Part shown: one piece after another, positions 7,716 through 18,890 of the stretch
Numbering within the stretch: the stretch's first letter is position 1
How the letters are laid out: each line of letters begins with the position of its first letter
Assembly: GCA_000818945.1 (NCBI GenBank)
Contig: KN805387.1
Coordinates: 555,458-619,457, forward strand
Origin: Schizochytrium sp. CCTCC M209059
Taxonomy: Eukaryota; Sar; Bigyra; Thraustochytrida; Thraustochytriidae
Direction of reading: 5' to 3'
DNA: 64,000 nt
Translations under genes and position numbers: made by a program
Notes under the pieces: model-generated
Databases searched by the model: none
What the model was told of the DNA's origin: nothing
Seen by the model: only the letters and a program-made list of their open reading frames with translations

Positions 7716-9575
7716 ATGGTGCCTGGGGCCGGCGGAACCGGCGCGAGCCATGGGAACGGAGCGGGCCACAACGCCAACAACGGAGGCGTGGTCACGACGC
7801 TGAAGAAGACCAAACGACGCACTACAGAGAAGATCTTGCAAAAGCTAGGCGCAAGCGAACCGGCGCATGACGACAAGGAATTCAATGAGTTGCATGGCGA
7901 GTTCGCCGACGCGCACAAAGAAATTCTCTTGCTTTTGAGCAAATTTCAGCTTTACGTGGAAGCCATTGAAAAATGGCAAAGATGCGGCGAGGCCCTTGCT
8001 AAAGAAGTCGGCAGCTTTGTCGCAAACGGCCAGGACCACGAGTGCGAGGCCCGCAAGGGCTTGGAGGAGGTGCACTCATGCTTTGCCGCAACGCAGGATG
8101 AAATGAGCGCAATCTGTAGCAACCTCGTCGACAAGTGGAGCGTGCAGATTCTAAGTCCCCTGCGTGATGTGGCCTTTAAGCTCAACAACACCGTCAAGGA
8201 CAAGGTCGCCGAGCGCGCTGCGGACAAGATCGACTTTGATGTGTATCGGCGACGTGCCAAGTCGCTCGCGGGCCAAGCTGGGTCTAAAGGCGCAAAGCAG
8301 CGTGAAGCGCAAAAGAATTTTTCAAAGCTGAGCGCCACGCAACAGCGCTACGAAGAGAACAATGCCTTTTTGCTCGAACAATTCCGACGCATGCGGGAGG
8401 AGCGCTCTCTCGTCGTGCTGCACGAGCTTGCACTCTCTGTCCACTTTCAGAATGAGTTCGTCAAGTCCATGCAACGCGTCTCACGCGAATGCTTTCAAGA
8501 CACCCTGGCGGCATACTTGCCTGACGAGGAAGTAGAAGGCTACGAGAAGCGCAGGAACCAATGGGTCGTCAAGGGTGGCACACAGGCTCAAAAGGCTGCA
8601 GGGTACGACACTGTCGGTGCCCTAGCCGAATCGGGCAAACATTTCGCAGGTAAAGGTCCGAAGCATTACGCACGGAATGCGCCAAGGGGCAAGCAAGTTT
8701 TTCTCAAGAATATTGGTCGACAGCTCTCGATGGAGCGCAAGCAGCCAACAGGGAAAAAGAACGACTTTGTCCTTCCCAACAGAGAGGAGCTCACTGACAT
8801 TAGTATTGTCTCTTACAAGAGCACTTTGCCTCTCGAAGCTCCCGTCACGCCAGTGCATCTAAAGTCCAAGAACTCGACGCAGGGAGGATTCCCTCTGCCC
8901 GATGACGCATCTACAACGGACCAGGACAGCGCTGTCGAAGACCAAGACGACGGTAATGTGTCGCATGAAGATTCCGCTGGCGAGACGCACGAAGCAGATC
9001 TTAGTGCAGTCGAGGAGGAAGATGATGTCAACTACTTGTCCTCCGCCAAGAGTGGCGCCTTGCACACTACGAGCTCAGAGCACACCATCGAAACCGTCGA
9101 CACGGATGACGACGACATGAACGATGAAGAAGGTCAAGACGAGGAGGAAGCGATGGGCGAGGATGACCAGGATCCCAACAACGAAGCTGAAAGTGCCAAG
9201 GAGAGACGTGCAGAGAGCGTTGAAAGCGAGAACCCCTCCTCCGATGCACAAGCGTCAGAACCGACCGCCACCAGTCTCCAAGAGCCTGAGAAACAGTCGT
9301 CCAGCCTTCACGAGGAGGCAGACAGCGTTGACGGATCGCAGCAAGGTGCGCAAATGAACGATAGGACTGGTGCTCCTGACGAAGGTGAAGAAGACTATGA
9401 AGATGACTTTGAAGAGGCAGAGACAACCAGTTCTGTCGATGCAGCTGCGGCCGGTGCGGGCCACTCCAATACGCCAAGCGCAGATAAGAGTATCGTCCGG
9501 GTGATGGACATTGATTGCATGATGGCCCCAGGATCGCAAGAAGTTCCGTCGCAACACAACACGACAACAGCATGA
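7716..9575 (+). CDS. BAR-domain membrane-shaping protein with acidic tail
   Basis: The 619-residue product has an amphiphysin/endophilin-like BAR domain at about residues 10-285. It is long, helical and rich in Lys/Glu, with the characteristic KIDFDVYRRRAKSL stretch (compare DYDxxRxRL in BAR families) and YEENNAFLLEQFRRM in the third helix. BAR dimers bind and bend membranes in endocytosis and trafficking. The N-terminus has TLKKTKRRTTEKILQKLG, which could form an amphipathic N-BAR helix. After a linker, residues ~390-600 are strongly acidic and disordered (runs of Asp and Glu). No SH3, PH or RhoGAP domain is seen. The ATG has a good context (cacaaATGG). There are no introns. The BAR call is firm; the specific subfamily is not. 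Confidence 0.82.
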   Translation: MVPGAGGTGASHGNGAGHNANNGGVVTTLKKTKRRTTEKILQKLGASEPAHDDKEFNELHGEFADAHKEILLLLSKFQLYVEAIEKWQRCGEALAKEVGSFVANGQDHECEARKGLEEVHSCFAATQDEMSAICSNLVDKWSVQILSPLRDVAFKLNNTVKDKVAERAADKIDFDVYRRRAKSLAGQAGSKGAKQREAQKNFSKLSATQQRYEENNAFLLEQFRRMREERSLVVLHELALSVHFQNEFVKSMQRVSRECFQDTLAAYLPDEEVEGYEKRRNQWVVKGGTQAQKAAGYDTVGALAESGKHFAGKGPKHYARNAPRGKQVFLKNIGRQLSMERKQPTGKKNDFVLPNREELTDISIVSYKSTLPLEAPVTPVHLKSKNSTQGGFPLPDDASTTDQDSAVEDQDDGNVSHEDSAGETHEADLSAVEEEDDVNYLSSAKSGALHTTSSEHTIETVDTDDDDMNDEEGQDEEEAMGEDDQDPNNEAESAKERRAESVESENPSSDAQASEPTATSLQEPEKQSSSLHEEADSVDGSQQGAQMNDRTGAPDEGEEDYEDDFEEAETTSSVDAAAAGAGHSNTPSADKSIVRVMDIDCMMAPGSQEVPSQHNTTTA

Positions 9576-9703
9576 GAAGAAGAAGGAGGAGGAGGAGGAG
9601 GAGCAATATCTCAGAAACAAGTGCATGACATCATCATTCTTCTTCTCGTTCTTGCAGAGAAACTAACAGTTAATCTAAAAGATAAATTAACAGAGACTTT
9701 GCA

Positions 9704-12544
9704 TCAATCGAGGACGAGAATTTCGTCACTCGAGACGGCCGCCTTCTTCCGTTTGGTCTTCCTCGGTGGCTTTGTCACGGGAAGTTTGATCGGGCCGAGA
9801 TCACCAATGAGCTCGGAGTTTAGCTTCTTGAAGAGGTCAGCCTGGACCTCTGGAGACTCGCTCTTCACGTAGTCTTTCCAGTACGCCTCGAGCTGTCGTT
9901 TCTTCCGACGTCGTGTGGCTTCTTGAAACTGATCCATTGTGCCATAGTAGCCCGCAGGTGCATTTCTGTTTGCATTAGCAGCCGCAAAGCGATGTGCATT
10001 TCTCCTGGAGCTTGCATCATTGTTCAGATTTGCAGAGCAATATGCTACATGGGCATGGGCATCTGCGCCCGTGTCAGTGAGACACCATCCACAAAAGGTA
10101 CTTTTAGGCCGACATCGCGTGCAGGTGAGGGCAAAGCAGCCAGTAAATTCGCTAAAGGCGTGCCCGCCCTGCGGACACTTGAGCGTGAGAATGTTGTCAG
10201 TAATGTGTGTAAAGTGCTTGTCCACTTTGGAGTTATGCGACCCGGCACGTTGGATCTCGGCCTCCATCCGCTTGCGCTTGCGTTCCATATCGGACTGCAT
10301 GGAGGTGACGACCTCTTCCTCGACGGAACGCTTGACAGCGGCAAGAAATTGCATGAGCGTTTCTTTGGAGACAAATTTGAGTACATCTGCAGAAGGGATG
10401 GGTGGCGCATCGCACGTAGGGTCATAACAGGGAATCTCGCCCTTGGCATCGCGCAACCGACTGTCGTTGCCTACCTCGGACACTGCCTTGACGTGCGACT
10501 CGAGGCAGGTTTTGCACATAAAGTGCCGCTTCGCGCACTGCACGCCTTCGTCCAGGGGCGACGTGTCGCCACAGATATCGCAGTCGCGAGCAGGGATCAG
10601 AAGCGAGAGCGGCAGCCGGTCTTTAAAAGGGTCAAGGTCCAACGCGGCAAACGCTTCTGGCCTGCAGATTTCGTCGAGGATGTTGATCCACCCTTGATCC
10701 ACGAGAAGCTCCGGAAAGTGTTGAGTGGCCTGTGCCACAAGTTTCTGGCGCTCGTTCAAAATGCGTTCGATCAGCGGGCCCAATTTGTTCTGAGCCTGGG
10801 CTTTGAGCTCGCGTAACTTCTCGCGCTCCTCTCCAATGCTTAATTTGACGCTCTTGGCCGGCGTGCTGGAGGACGAGCTCGAAGATGATGAAGATGACGA
10901 GGACGAGGACGAGGATGAAACAGAAGTACGGTGGACGCTACCTGCACTTTTGTGCGCGCCATCCCCGCCGTCGCCATCAGCCACGGACTCGTCATCGTAC
11001 TGACTTGCGTGTTCCCGATGACGAAGTTCTAGCTCGAGATCCTCCACTACTCTCTGTTGTTCTGTGACTTTGTGGTTAAGCGTTCGAAGCTCTTTGTATA
11101 AACTCTTGATTGCGCTGAGACTATACCGCGACCGCGAAGCTTCTTCAAAGGACTTGATTTCCTGTTCTTTTGTTGCCCAAGCTATGCGCAGTTTTGTGGC
11201 TCGTCGCAAAAGCTGGCTGCAGTATGCCTCGATGCGTCCAATTGCATCGCGCAAACTCTCCAGAGGAAGAGTGTCCAACAGGCCGGTTCCCGTACTGACC
11301 TTTTTCAACGCGGCCAACTCAGTATCAATGGCCTCATTGAGCTCGCCTATGAGCGCGATGACCTCTTGAGATACTCCCGAGGCTTCAGAGGAAAAGAATA
11401 TATGCGAGAGTAAGCCTTCCTGCCCCTTGACCTTGGCCATGAGCTTGTCCGTCTTTTGTCGGAGCGCCTTGAAGTCGTTCTGGTCGTCCCAAATACGTTT
11501 CTGGTGCAACACCCAGCTGCTGAGGTCCATGCATCCACGAAATGACTTGGTTTGTATGTTTCTGGGCAGATCCGCTTTCTTGCCATGCACGGACACGGCG
11601 GCGTCAGCAAGGGCCGTCCCGAGGTTGTGCAATTCTTTAATGGCATCTCCGAGCTTTGAGGCCATATCATCTACGCTGTCAAAATCGGTCCGATTCGATT
11701 CGATGACGTCTCGAAGTTGAATCAGCACCTCTCCGCGTGCCGCATTGCGTTCCCTTACAAGTGCTCGGACGCGGTCGCGGTCGTCACTTCGAGAATCATT
11801 CTGCGAGTTCCCCCTGTCGTTTCTGTCTTCTGCCGGGTCATCGGAGTCGCTCCCCTCGCTGCTGAATAGGATGAGGTCATTGTCGGACTCTCCAATATCA
11901 CTTCTGATGCTGCCTCCAGAAGAGCTGTCCTTGTTTTTGATGCGTTGTTGAATTTGCGCATAGCGCTTCATATCCACATCGGCCTGATGAAGAGCGGCGT
12001 CAAGTTTCTCTGCCTTTTTTGCTCCAGGCTCTAGCGCATTAATCTCGGACAAATGTTTCTCGCAGGCCTGCCATAGACTTGCATTGACCTTGCAACCTTC
12101 AGGAAATGGTCCTTGCTGTCGGACGCGGCATCTGAAACCGCGCAAGCGAGCAAAGGCTGCCATGGCCTTGGCTAGGTCAATCTGGGCTTCGTCTTGGGCA
12201 GAAAACTCCCACTCGCGTTCGTCATAGGCGCGCACAGCATTTTTGGCTAAGTAATCGCGTTCCTGCAGCAGTCTGTCGCGTTGCTTGACGAGCGCGCGCC
12301 TCGACAGTCCTGACGACGACGACGACGACGACAGTGATGAGGATGATGAAGACTGTAACCTGGACGTCGAAGCTGAAGACTCAAAAGAGACATCTGACAC
12401 GCTCACATTCTCCTGCTTGACTCTAGATGGGTTGTCGCTGCCGGCGGCGGCGGCGGCGTCGTCGTCGTCATCAAGACAGACCAGGTTGTGGGACTCGCGC
12501 GTGTTGTGGAGCACGCCGTCTGCGAGGTCGATGACCTCGCCCAT
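9704..12544 (-). CDS. Large RING/Rcat-type E3 ligase candidate with several SUMO-interacting-like motifs
   Basis: The 946-residue protein ends with a cysteine-rich ligase-like module. A RING-like cluster (CDICGDTSPLDEGVQC, then HFMCKTCLESH, then CYDPTC) lies at about residues 655-712. A second cluster (CPQGGHAF, then GCFALTC, TRC, FCGWC, H, C) lies at about 790-836. The second cluster resembles the Rcat of RBR ligases, and its GC keeps the Cys position that carries ubiquitin. The middle IBR zinc finger is absent and is replaced by a helical Lys/Glu-rich spacer. Short hydrophobic motifs beside acidic residues resemble SIMs: VIDL (residue ~5), LVCL before five Asp (~21), LILF before SSEGSDSDD (~224) and ILVLD at the very C-terminus. 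A polyserine run and coiled coils lie between. The in-frame sequence above 12544 has no ATG. The ligase role is inference from motifs. Confidence 0.75.
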   Translation of the reverse strand: MGEVIDLADGVLHNTRESHNLVCLDDDDDAAAAAGSDNPSRVKQENVSVSDVSFESSASTSRLQSSSSSSLSSSSSSSGLSRRALVKQRDRLLQERDYLAKNAVRAYDEREWEFSAQDEAQIDLAKAMAAFARLRGFRCRVRQQGPFPEGCKVNASLWQACEKHLSEINALEPGAKKAEKLDAALHQADVDMKRYAQIQQRIKNKDSSSGGSIRSDIGESDNDLILFSSEGSDSDDPAEDRNDRGNSQNDSRSDDRDRVRALVRERNAARGEVLIQLRDVIESNRTDFDSVDDMASKLGDAIKELHNLGTALADAAVSVHGKKADLPRNIQTKSFRGCMDLSSWVLHQKRIWDDQNDFKALRQKTDKLMAKVKGQEGLLSHIFFSSEASGVSQEVIALIGELNEAIDTELAALKKVSTGTGLLDTLPLESLRDAIGRIEAYCSQLLRRATKLRIAWATKEQEIKSFEEASRSRYSLSAIKSLYKELRTLNHKVTEQQRVVEDLELELRHREHASQYDDESVADGDGGDGAHKSAGSVHRTSVSSSSSSSSSSSSSSSSSSTPAKSVKLSIGEEREKLRELKAQAQNKLGPLIERILNERQKLVAQATQHFPELLVDQGWINILDEICRPEAFAALDLDPFKDRLPLSLLIPARDCDICGDTSPLDEGVQCAKRHFMCKTCLESHVKAVSEVGNDSRLRDAKGEIPCYDPTCDAPPIPSADVLKFVSKETLMQFLAAVKRSVEEEVVTSMQSDMERKRKRMEAEIQRAGSHNSKVDKHFTHITDNILTLKCPQGGHAFSEFTGCFALTCTRCRPKSTFCGWCLTDTGADAHAHVAYCSANLNNDASSRRNAHRFAAANANRNAPAGYYGTMDQFQEATRRRKKRQLEAYWKDYVKSESPEVQADLFKKLNSELIGDLGPIKLPVTKPPRKTKRKKAAVSSDEILVLD

Positions 12545-13100
12545 CCTTTTGCCTGTGTTTGTATGACTTGCGGCGCTGCTCGAGGTGGAGGTGCTGGTGC
12601 GCAAGCTTTGCTCTCCTTTTAAAAAAGGCGGTGGACACGGAAATGGCGAAGGCGAAGGCGAAGGCACCGCGGCCCCGTCGTCGGAGGTTGAGTTGCCGAT
12701 TTTGCTGGACCCCGCCGGGCGTCTCCGCTCTCGGCCTGCCCAGAGGAAATGCAGAAGCGCCGCGCGGGCCGCTGCGTACCGAGTGGAGCTCCTGTCGCGG
12801 GCCCGCGCTGTCTATCAACGAGCGCACGCCGCTGCGATTGCGGGTCTGCGGACGGCAAGCTCTCTCCCCCTTTCTTTTCTTTTTTCTTTCTTTCTTTCCC
12901 TTCCCTTCCCTGTCTCTGCAGTTAGAGACGCTCTCGCCCCGCTCTCGCCGCATTCTCAACTTGCCGCTTCCCTTTTCTCCACTTGCTCAGCGCTATAATT
13001 CTCTTTCGGGCCGGAAACCACTGCGTTTCTCCGAAACCCGAGACTCGGAGGAAATCGTGTCATGCGAGCGATTTGAGAGCGCCGCCCTCTCCCGATGAGC
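12545..13100. other. Upstream region of the RING/Rcat gene
   Basis: GC-rich DNA with GGCGAA hexamer repeats at about 12640-12664 and a pyrimidine tract at about 12865-12912. It is likely the promoter and leader of the leftward RING/Rcat gene. No coding potential is convincing. Confidence 0.45.
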
Positions 13101-14460
13101 TGCGTGCAGAATCATGATAAGCAATGTAACCTACAGGAGATCAGCACGACGGTCAGTCACCGGGTGAAGGAAAGCAGCCCGTGATTCTGACCAGCCAGCC
13201 ATCAAGCCAGCAAGCCAGCAAGCCTCAGGCGTGAGAATCATCATTAAATGGACTTGCCGAAGCGAATTGACCAACAACACCGTGAAGGAGAAAACGACAC
13301 CATTCAGAGGAGCAAATAGTTTCAGAGTACTTATCATTATAAAAGGAAAGATCAAGATCTGGTCTGATCCTAGGCATTAGTGATGCCTTGGCGTTCTATA
13401 GAAGTGTGCTCGTCTCATCTGGTGACGGCCACGCAGACAGTTCTTGATGCATAGTTTTTTTTTTTTCTTAAAGTAGAACTCTTGTGATAAGGAGCCGGGC
13501 TCTAGTAAGTCGCAAAACAGTACAGCCCTGCGTATATATATTGCAAGCCGCTCATTGAAGTAGGGTAGACCGAAAATACGTTTTCGCGGAGCAATGGCCG
13601 CCGCATGGTGCACGTGAGTGAGTCAATTTTTTCAAGCATACGTACACGACCAAACATAAGTCTTCACAGTCCTTGCTGATTCAAATTTCGCGCACAGATA
13701 TTGAAAATAAACACAACTCTCACAATCTCAGGTTGAGTAAGGCGACGTCGATCGCGACAAAATCGGAGGTACAGAACAATTTGTATACACGTTTGCTTTC
13801 ATGCGATGTCGGCTCTATAGTAGGGTTTCGTCATGTTCTGCCGCTCACGTCGCCTCCTCAAGCTCTCGCTCTCGCTCCATCGGATATACTCGGCGATTTT
13901 GCCAGAGCACTACACCACTGAAGGAGAGCATCACGATCGCAGTTGCAAAACCCAAATGCAAGCACGATGTCACGGCGTCTTTCGCATGTCTCCCACACTT
14001 TTATCGATCGCCACTTTCATGGCCCTAGTCTCTAACGTACTCGATTGAGGAGACATTTGAAAAAGCAACAAGAAGCGCTCTTTGCGATTGTCATCGATTG
14101 CTCGAAATTGTCTTTGATTACATTTCTAGTTTGTCAACCACGCTTTGCAGTTCTTCATTTGGCCTGCGACTTGAGGGTTTGCTCAACGCTTGCGTTTGGC
14201 AATCACCTTTCGGGATTGTGCAATGGAGTTTTGCTGGCCGTGCCGCTTGCTTTCTCTTCTCCCCCTCGAAAGCAACGATGACGAACACAAAAGAGGCTTG
14301 AGCGAGCGGCTATGAGCGCGCCTGTATCACTCGCCTTTTGCGTCATGCGACCTCTGCCACTGGCGCCAGCACGTCTTGCGTCTTCAAACCGCATGCCTCA
14401 GAAGTGAACAGCACGTTGGCGGAATCGACATCTTTCGATTCGTGAAGCAGTCGATGTCTT
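13101..14460. other. AT-richer intergenic DNA, no gene seen
   Basis: Base composition changes by eye from GC-rich to more AT-rich near 13.1 kb and stays so to about 16.8 kb. There are poly-T and poly-A tracts (for example near 13448-13467) and no reading frame with recognisable motifs. It forms the left flank of the repeat array that follows. Confidence 0.45.
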
Positions 14461-15500
14461 ATTTTCTGCCAAAATTTGGATGTAGGTGTATTCACTGCTC
14501 CGCAATGGCATCTGACTGTTTGCGCAAGGAAGCTCTCGGTACTTGCAGCCCAGGTCTTTCAGTCTCTCGGTCCCTATAAACTGAAGGTAATGGGAAGTTG
14601 AAACGAGAATGTGATCCTTCGAGCATCGAGGTGCTAGTAAAGAAATGCCAGTTTTTTGTCAAAGCCTGGATGTAGGTGTATTCACAGCTCCAAAATTGTC
14701 TTCTCATTGTTTGCGCAAGGCAGCTCTCAGTACTTGCAGCTCAGGTCTTTCAGTCCCTATAAACTGAAGGTATTGGGGGGGGGGGGGGGGTCGAGCATCG
14801 AGGTGCTAGTACAGAAGGCAATAAGCGCGGCCATGTACCCTCACCTGACCCCTAGTTTGCGCAAGGGCGTTTTCGCGACTTGCGACTCGTGTCTTTCACA
14901 GGCAATCCTTAGAAACTGTAAGTTCTGATGTGAGAAAGTAGAACGCGAATGGAACATTTTCGGATCAAGGCCTGCGACACCTGGTGCTGCCGTGTTTGGT
15001 GTTTTCAGCCAACAAGATTTCAGAAGAGCGACCGCAAACTCCCTTGTTGCGCAAAGGCACTTGGAGTGCTTGCGACGCGTGTCTTTCACGCCTTGGATAA
15101 GCAAACGTAGGCCATGAGAGTAAAAGAGTAAAAATGTGTTGTAAGAAAGAGTCACGCAAAGCTGGGTGGTTCTATCGATGTCTGGGTAGCCCATCTACAA
15201 AACGCTTGGATGTGCGGGTGCGCCCTTGCACAGCTCTTTGCTTGCGCAAGAGTGTTCATACGACTTGCAACGCAGGTCTTTCAGTCCCCGAAAACTGTAG
15301 GTCTTGAGTGGGAAAACGAGAGTGGATCGTTCTCGGATCGCCAATTGACAGGCTTACTGGATGGACGCCTGCCTCGATGTTTCTTGCAACTGATTGGATG
15401 CGCGGTGGCTGTACGCTTGCTTTGCGTGCCGTCAATGTTTGCCTAAGGGTATCTCAGTGACTTGCGCCCCGTGTGGACTCCAAAAAGGACAGAGAGACCC
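14461..15500. repeat. Degenerate tandem array, ~190-bp units with a hairpin
   Basis: Six diverged copies share an ordered set of blocks: TTTGCGCAAGG, about 10-20 nt, ACTTGC, a few nt, then GTCTTTCA. The first block starts at about 14519, 14710, 14856, 15045, 15240 and 15438, giving spacings of 191, 146, 189, 195 and 198 bp. The first two copies also share GGATGTAGGTGTATTCAC, and copies 1, 2 and 5 carry CAGGTCTTTCAGTC followed by CTGAAGGT- or CTGTAGGT-type sequence. CTTTCAGT and ACTGAAGG can pair as a hairpin around a short loop. Later parts of units share GTGGATC/TTCTCGGATC-like blocks. No coding frame runs through. It could be a small satellite or a family of structured RNA loci. Confidence 0.7.
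14775..14790. repeat. Poly(G) tract of about 16
   Basis: A pure G run sits just after the hairpin of the second array unit and before TCGAGCATCGAGGTGCTAGT, which also occurs after unit 1. Runs this long can form G-quadruplexes or may reflect a sequencing artefact. Confidence 0.85.
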
Positions 15501-16819
15501 CGTTGGCTTGTCGTCTTAATGAGACACGGAGCCAAGACGGATCAGCCACGGATCGCTGACCCATTGGAGCCAGTAGGCCGCAACACTTGTACACGTGCAG
15601 CTGCGCCAACAAATCCTACACTACAAGCTCGCTGGCGCATTTTAACTAGGTTGTAGGATTACGAGCTGCTTTGAATCGTCGTATCGAAAAGCAAACGAAT
15701 GATTGTTTCAAAAATAGTTTGAGAAGAGCTCTCTCTATCTAGTGTGAAGCAGCCTGCCGCTCATGACTCAATAGCCCTGCTGTAGCTGCTAAATTTCAAG
15801 GTTGGCATTCCATGGGCCAAGAGAGTGGCAAGCGGCCGATAAGAGACTACCTTTGCAGTCCTGGTCTGGTCCAAGACGTTTGTATGACCCCGAAGTTGTT
15901 TGACGTGATTCTGCTGGATCAGAGGTTATGTAAACGGGATGCAAAACTTGGACACCTTGGTGGTCTAGATTTGGCTTAGGGCCTTATTTGTTGATACTCT
16001 TTGTAAGAGAGAATCTGTGCTCATCTGTACTTGCAGAGAGAAGCGCGTGGGAATGCTGTTTCTTGCGAGCCGTCGCTTTGGACGTTGCTGTATTCTCGCT
16101 TTAGCACACGAAAAAGCATCCGTCGCTTTGGAAAATGCTGTATTCTCGCTTCAGCACACGAATAGCATCTCGAAGAAAAACAATGTTGTTTCGTGAGCGA
16201 CTCTCCGGAACGAACTGTAAAGGATCTTTACAGTGTGTGAAGGAATGCTTGCTGGCAAGGTTAAAAGGTTTCCTGTTTCTTTTGTTTGGAAAAAGGCAAC
16301 ACAATATGATGATATGATGACCTTTTCGGCACGCATAGCATTGCCTCACATAATGATGAAAGGATTGCAGTCTGAGCAAATCATCTGGCTCAGGTCCGTT
16401 TCTTTGTGAGAACCGACTGAGAATTTTTTGCGAAGCAGCGAACCCCGTGGGTATTGACCTTGAAGAGCGAGAATGTGTCGGACGTCTGCTCCGTCGCACG
16501 CTATTGATTCAGCTTGGTTGCAGGTCGCATAATCTTTCTGTGCTGACGCGCCCCGTTTTCGTTTGGTTTCTTTGTTCGCAAGGGGAAATGTTCATATTTC
16601 TTTTGTAATCTTCGAGCGTCGAGAAATCCCACGAAATTGATCAAGGTGCACTCAAAAGGTGCACTCTGCGGTTGCGGTAAGCAAGCACGTTTTCGTGTGC
16701 ACGCGACCTTGATCTGTCTTGCTCCGAAGACAAATCGTTGTGCTTGGTCCGCGTGAACACTTCCGTCCCTGGCGTGTGCCCTCTCGGACGCTTCTTGTTC
16801 TTCTCAATCGTGAGCTCTC
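15501..16819. other. AT-richer intergenic DNA with a 50-bp duplication
   Basis: No gene is seen. A direct tandem duplication of about 50 bp occupies 16071-16120 and 16121-16170, beginning CGTCGCTTTGGA and ending in AGCATC. The copies differ at a few bases. The reading frames at 16101-16499 have no family features. Confidence 0.5.
16071..16170. repeat. 50-bp direct tandem duplication
   Basis: Two adjacent 50-bp copies, each with CGTCGCTTTGGA, then TGCTGTATTCTCGCTT and AGCACACGAA, differ at a handful of positions. It lies in noncoding DNA. Confidence 0.85.
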
Positions 16820-17030
16820 ATGAGCTCGATCATCGTTAGTTATCGAACGTGCGTGACGGAGAGTGCCTGCGTGTGCATGAGTGCTCCCCAGGCCTTCCTA
16901 CGTGCGCGCGTGTGTGTGCATGCAGGCGCGCGCATAAACTCCGTCAGCACCTGCATCAACAGCAACTGGGGCGCTAGCGCGTGGGCGAGTGTGCACCCGG
17001 CTTCCCTCGCGCCGTCGACCGGGAAGGTCG

Positions 17031-17117
17031 CTGTTCTGCTCTGCTCTGCCACGTGCAGTGCAGAGCAGAGCAGAGCAGAGCAGAGCAATGCAGTGCAGTG
17101 CATTGCAGTGCAGTGCA
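17031..17117. repeat. CAGAG/TGCAG repeat forming a perfect 15-bp inverted repeat
   Basis: TCTGCTCTGCTCTGC at 17035-17049 is exactly complementary to GCAGAGCAGAGCAGA at 17060-17074, with a 10-nt loop. More AGAGC units and then TGCAG units follow to about 17117. Confidence 0.85.
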
Positions 17118-18890
17118 AACGGCTGCAGCGTGCGTTGCCGCTATACAGAGAATCTTTCTCGCGATCGCGACATCTGCATTGGGACCGCCAGTTCATCTTC
17201 ATCACCGGCCGCCTTTCCCACTCATTTCCTGCCCCTGCTCGGAGCGCCCCGCAGCGCATTTTCAACTCCAAATGGGAAAAGCAACAAACAACTTGAAAAA
17301 GATTAACAATAACAAACAAACAGACGAACAAACAAACAAACAAACAAACGAACGAACCAACCAACCCAAACCAACCACCCGCGCCCACTCGATTGGCTGC
17401 GGCGTGCCCGCGTCTGGGCGCGCGCGTGCCCTCGGCCCTCGGTCGTAACAAGTTGTCTAGGCTGGCTGGTCCTCACGCCGCGGCGTCGACGCGGCGTCGC
17501 GGCCGGGCCCCAGGGCCGCGGCCAAGATCGGCGGCGACGATGATGATGATGCATGCATGGCGCATTCACGTGCTTTCTTCTTTCTACCGCCCTGGCTACT
17601 GGCAAAACAATACAACCAACTTGAAGCGCCGCAGCTGGATCGCGACCGCGAATGAATGAAACAATGAACCGAAGAAAGAATGAATGAAGGAAAAATCCGA
17701 AAACCGCCGCTCGTGCCGCCTCGCGCGCTCGCGCTCGCTCGCGGGATGTATGTACGCCCGGAGGCTCCCTCCCGCTCTAGGCCGCGGCGGCGGGGCGCAT
17801 CGAGGTGTGGGCGAGAGCCCCGCCGGACCGACCGACTCCTGCGTTCTCCGGCGGCAGACTGGCAGGCAGAGGCAGGCGGGGGGGGTCTTTCTTTCTTGGT
17901 GATGTGGAAAAAGGAGCATCATCAGTGCTGCTGCAGCAGCGCGTGCACGTCGCGCGCACACACTCTCATACTCGCTGTCGCACACGCGCGTGGAAATACA
18001 ATACAATACAAGGCTACAATCGATCGATCGAGCGAGCGAGCGGTCGAGCGAGCGGTCGATCGTGTCTGGGCCTCGGCCTCCCTCCCTCATTCCTCCCCGC
18101 GCGAATGTGCGGAAGTAGTATAACCAACGAAGAAGAAGAAGAAGAAAAAGCAAGTATACGAACATAACAGCCCACGTGCAAGCGAGAGACGATCAACAGA
18201 TAGGAGCAAGCAGGAAGAGGCCGACACCGTCGACCTGACCGGTGCTCGACCGCGTTGCCCGCCGCCGCCTCTGCCTCCGTCTCTCTCCGCCTCGGCGTCC
18301 GCCTGCGCCGCGCGCTGCTCGACGACGTGGTGCCCGCGACACCTTGCCGAGCCAACGCAAGCAAGACCCCCCTTGGCGGGACCCGGCCCGAGCTGCGATG
18401 ACATGACCTAAGCTCGCTCGGCGTCCTCCCTCGTCTTCTCCCTGGCCTCGCCAGGCAAGACCTCGGGTCGCCCTCTGCGCGGCGGCGCGCTGCATCAGGG
18501 TGGCCTCGCCCGCGCCCGCGAGGCCGAGCCCGGCCGGCCCCGAGTCCTGGTCCCGGTCCCTGCCGCCGGGCGCGGGGCGCGAAGTGCGCGCGGCGCGGGT
18601 CTCCGCCCCTTCCCGCGCCCCGCTTCTCCCGCGGACGGCCCGCGATCTCCCGCCCGCCCTCTCTCTGCCCCTTCTGCCTTCTGCCTGCCGCGGTGTGCGG
18701 CTCCTGGCGCGACGCGTGCGAGCGAGCGCGCGTGCGCGCTGCAGGCCCCGCGCGAGGCCGAGCGAGCCTGGCCTTCGCCCGAGCCCCGGGTCCTGCGCCG
18801 CCCGGCTGCGGCGGCACGAGCCGCGAGGCGAGGCGAGAGGCAGCGTGCTGCGAGGAAGCGTGCGAGCGAAGGGGAACAAAAGCGCGAGCA

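Noticed and set aside
12545..12667. Extension of the RING/Rcat gene above 12544
   Set aside because: The frame stays open but contains no ATG. The same holds for upstream extensions of the genes starting at 4812, 19858, 22521, 27562, 46835, 51865, 52996, 55385 and 61194.
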